NCBI GenBank assembly: GCA_036397815.1
Contig: DASWIE010000002.1
Coordinates: forward strand, 1 to 13,883
Length of the DNA stretch: 13,883 bases
DNA from: DASQFY01 sp036397815
GTDB taxonomy: Bacteria > Chloroflexota > Limnocylindria > QHBO01
Direction of reading: 5' to 3'
Shown in pieces: positions 12,585 through 13,883 of this stretch. The number at the start of each line of letters is the position of its first letter. Position 1 is the stretch's first letter. Below the pieces are notes generated by a model. It was not told the origin of the DNA. It did not search any database and worked only from the letters and a program-made list of their open reading frames with translations. The translations under genes were made by a program, and so were the position numbers.

Positions 12585-13530
12585 GCCCGACGCGCCGATT
12601 CCTTCCGACCCGGCCGGCCTCGGCCTCGAGCGGATTCGCTATGCCAAGGACGCGGCGACCGCCGTCGCGACCGTGACGATCGACCGACCGGCCGTCATGA
12701 ACGCCTTCGACTTCCAGACGCTGCGCGAGCTGGGGCGCGCCTTCGAGGACGCTTCCTGGGACGACTCGATAGCCGTGGTGGTGGTGACCGGGGCCGGTGA
12801 GCGCGCCTTCTGCACCGGCGCCGATCTCGACGAGCAGGCTCAGATGGGCGCCACCAGCGGCCAGTACTGGCGCTGGATGGGCGCCTTCATCGAGATGCAT
12901 GACCGGCTCCGGAACATCGGCAAGCCGACGATCGCACGCATCAACGGCATCTGCGTCGGCGGCGGCAATGAGCTCCAGCTGGCGTGCGACCTCTCGGTGC
13001 TGGTCGAGGATGCCTACATCCGGCACGTCGGGCCGGAGCACGGCTCGGTGCCGGCCGGCGGCGCGACGCAGTGGCTGCCGTTGCTGGTGGGCGACCGGAG
13101 GGCGCGCGAGATCGTGATGCTATGCGAGGAGATCCCGGCGGCCCAGGCGCTCGACTGGGGCCTCGTCAGCCGGGTTGTGCCGCGCGCCGAGCTGGACGCC
13201 ACCGTTGCCGCGCTGGCCGAGGGGCTGCGCCGCAAGCTGCCTGAGGCGTTGCGCTACACGAAGACGCAGCTGAACTGGTGGCGCGACCTGGTCTGGGCGC
13301 AGACCGTCACCCACGCCCGCGACTGGCTGGCGGTCCATTCCACGTCGGACGAGACGCGCGAAGCCGTGTCAGCCTTCCACGAGAAGCGCGCGCCGCGCTA
13401 CGACGAGCTGCGCGCCGCCGCGGCCGGACGGACGTGCCCCTCCTGCGGCGAGACCGGCATCTCCGCGCGCGCCGCCTACTGCCCGGGCTGCGGCGCCAGT
13501 CTCAGCGCGCTGGCCGAGGGCATCCCGTGA
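12577..13530 (+). CDS. Enoyl-CoA hydratase/hydrolase-family protein with C-terminal zinc ribbon
   Basis: A 317-residue crotonase-fold protein. Oxyanion-hole segments are CTGADLDE (79-86) and GICVGGGNEL (124-133). The two acidic positions of crotonase are kept as Glu132 and Glu154 (VGPEHGS). The stretch GSVPAGGATQWLP (156-168) followed by VGDRRARE resembles, from memory, the ring-opening 6-oxocyclohex-1-ene-1-carbonyl-CoA hydrolases (Oah/BamA) more than simple hydratases; I cannot verify this. After the crotonase domain (to about 275) comes a zinc ribbon: Cys287, Cys290, Cys302 and Cys305, two CxxC knuckles 11 residues apart. That is not usual for this family. The ATG at 12577 overlaps the EthD stop by 8 bases; earlier in-frame starts lie within the EthD gene and are not family-like. 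The stop overlaps the next start (GTGA). Confidence 0.85.
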   Translation: MPEPDAPIPSDPAGLGLERIRYAKDAATAVATVTIDRPAVMNAFDFQTLRELGRAFEDASWDDSIAVVVVTGAGERAFCTGADLDEQAQMGATSGQYWRWMGAFIEMHDRLRNIGKPTIARINGICVGGGNELQLACDLSVLVEDAYIRHVGPEHGSVPAGGATQWLPLLVGDRRAREIVMLCEEIPAAQALDWGLVSRVVPRAELDATVAALAEGLRRKLPEALRYTKTQLNWWRDLVWAQTVTHARDWLAVHSTSDETREAVSAFHEKRAPRYDELRAAAAGRTCPSCGETGISARAAYCPGCGASLSALAEGIP

Positions 13531-13883
13531 GCGAGCCGCTCGTGCTCGTCGAGCACCAGGCGGAGCAGCGGACCGCCCTGCTGCGCCTGAACCGGCCGGA
13601 GCAGCTCAACGCCCTGAACGGGCAGCTGATGGACGAGCTGTGCGCCGCGCTCGAGGAGCTCGACCGAGACGACTCGGTGCGGGCGATCGTGGTGACCGGC
13701 AACGAGCGGGCGTTCGCCGCCGGCGCGGACATCGACGAGATGGCGAACGCGACGCCCGTCGAGATGCTGCGGTCGAACCGCATCGGTCAGTGGGATCGGG
13801 TTCGGCGGATCGGCAAGCCGGTCATCGCGGCGGTCAGCGGCTGGTGCCTGGGCGGTGGCTGCGAGCTGGCCATGACGCTCGAC
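13527..13883 (+). CDS. Enoyl-CoA hydratase, N-terminal fragment
   Basis: The first 119 residues of a second crotonase-family protein; it continues past the window end. LNRPEQLNALN (21-31) is the family's N-terminal motif, AFAAGADIDEM is the first oxyanion-hole segment, and GWCLGGGCELAMTLD contains the second with the first catalytic Glu. It looks like an ordinary short-chain enoyl-CoA hydratase (hydration of trans-2-enoyl-CoA in beta-oxidation-like pathways), closer to the classical enzymes than its upstream neighbour. The GTG start shares two bases with the previous stop codon (GTGA), indicating translational coupling. Subfamily and substrate cannot be decided from the fragment. Confidence 0.88.
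   Translation, partial: MSEPLVLVEHQAEQRTALLRLNRPEQLNALNGQLMDELCAALEELDRDDSVRAIVVTGNERAFAAGADIDEMANATPVEMLRSNRIGQWDRVRRIGKPVIAAVSGWCLGGGCELAMTLD

Overview
The window is high-GC DNA (roughly two thirds G+C by eye), densely packed with genes, with many GTG starts and stop/start overlaps. Several genes have a TANNNT-type -10 box only 6-10 bases before the start codon, as in (near-)leaderless transcription. Together with the actinobacterial-style adenosine deaminase (NTDNRLMS motif), a seven-iron FdxA ferredoxin and an OorDABC-type 2-oxoacid:ferredoxin oxidoreductase, this suggests a free-living, probably uncultured high-GC bacterium. Chloroflexota is my best guess, with Actinomycetota-like lineages as the alternative. 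This is inference; there is no rRNA or other marker gene here. I see no tRNA, rRNA, CRISPR array, insertion sequence or phage gene.

Layout. (1) 1-90: the start of a minus-strand YciI-like (DGPF) protein, cut by the window edge. (2) 399-1723: an EamA-family transporter and a coupled 96-residue protein of unknown function. (3) 1713-3263, minus strand: a CapA-family lipoprotein whose end overlaps the previous gene. (4) 3433-3888: a secreted CHRD-domain protein, followed by a terminator-like hairpin. (5) 3988-9808: a five-gene operon, korD-korA-korB-korC plus a 678-residue TPR/HEAT protein. The first four encode the delta, alpha, beta and gamma subunits of a 2-oxoglutarate (or other 2-oxoacid):ferredoxin oxidoreductase in the oorDABC order. 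(6) 9805-10692, minus strand: a DapA/NanA-family aldolase, divergent from (7) an adenosine deaminase at 10754-11887. (8) 11975-13883: a tight operon of seven-iron ferredoxin, EthD-domain protein, an enoyl-CoA hydratase-family protein with a C-terminal zinc ribbon, and a second enoyl-CoA hydratase that runs off the end.

How it fits together. The Kor complex oxidises a 2-oxoacid plus CoA to the acyl-CoA and CO2 and delivers electrons to ferredoxin. The final operon supplies a ferredoxin and two acyl-CoA hydratase/hydrolase-fold enzymes. A shared theme of CoA-thioester and low-potential electron metabolism is plausible but unproven.

Most unusual features. KorB carries an extra tail of about 235 residues with two copies of an otherwise unrecognised 36-residue module joined by Ala/Pro/Thr-rich linkers. 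The korA-korB gap holds a three-part inverted repeat that could be a double operator or an RNA switch. A TPR/HEAT scaffold-like protein is built into the kor operon. The first enoyl-CoA hydratase homologue has a zinc ribbon and a motif reminiscent of ring-opening hydrolases.
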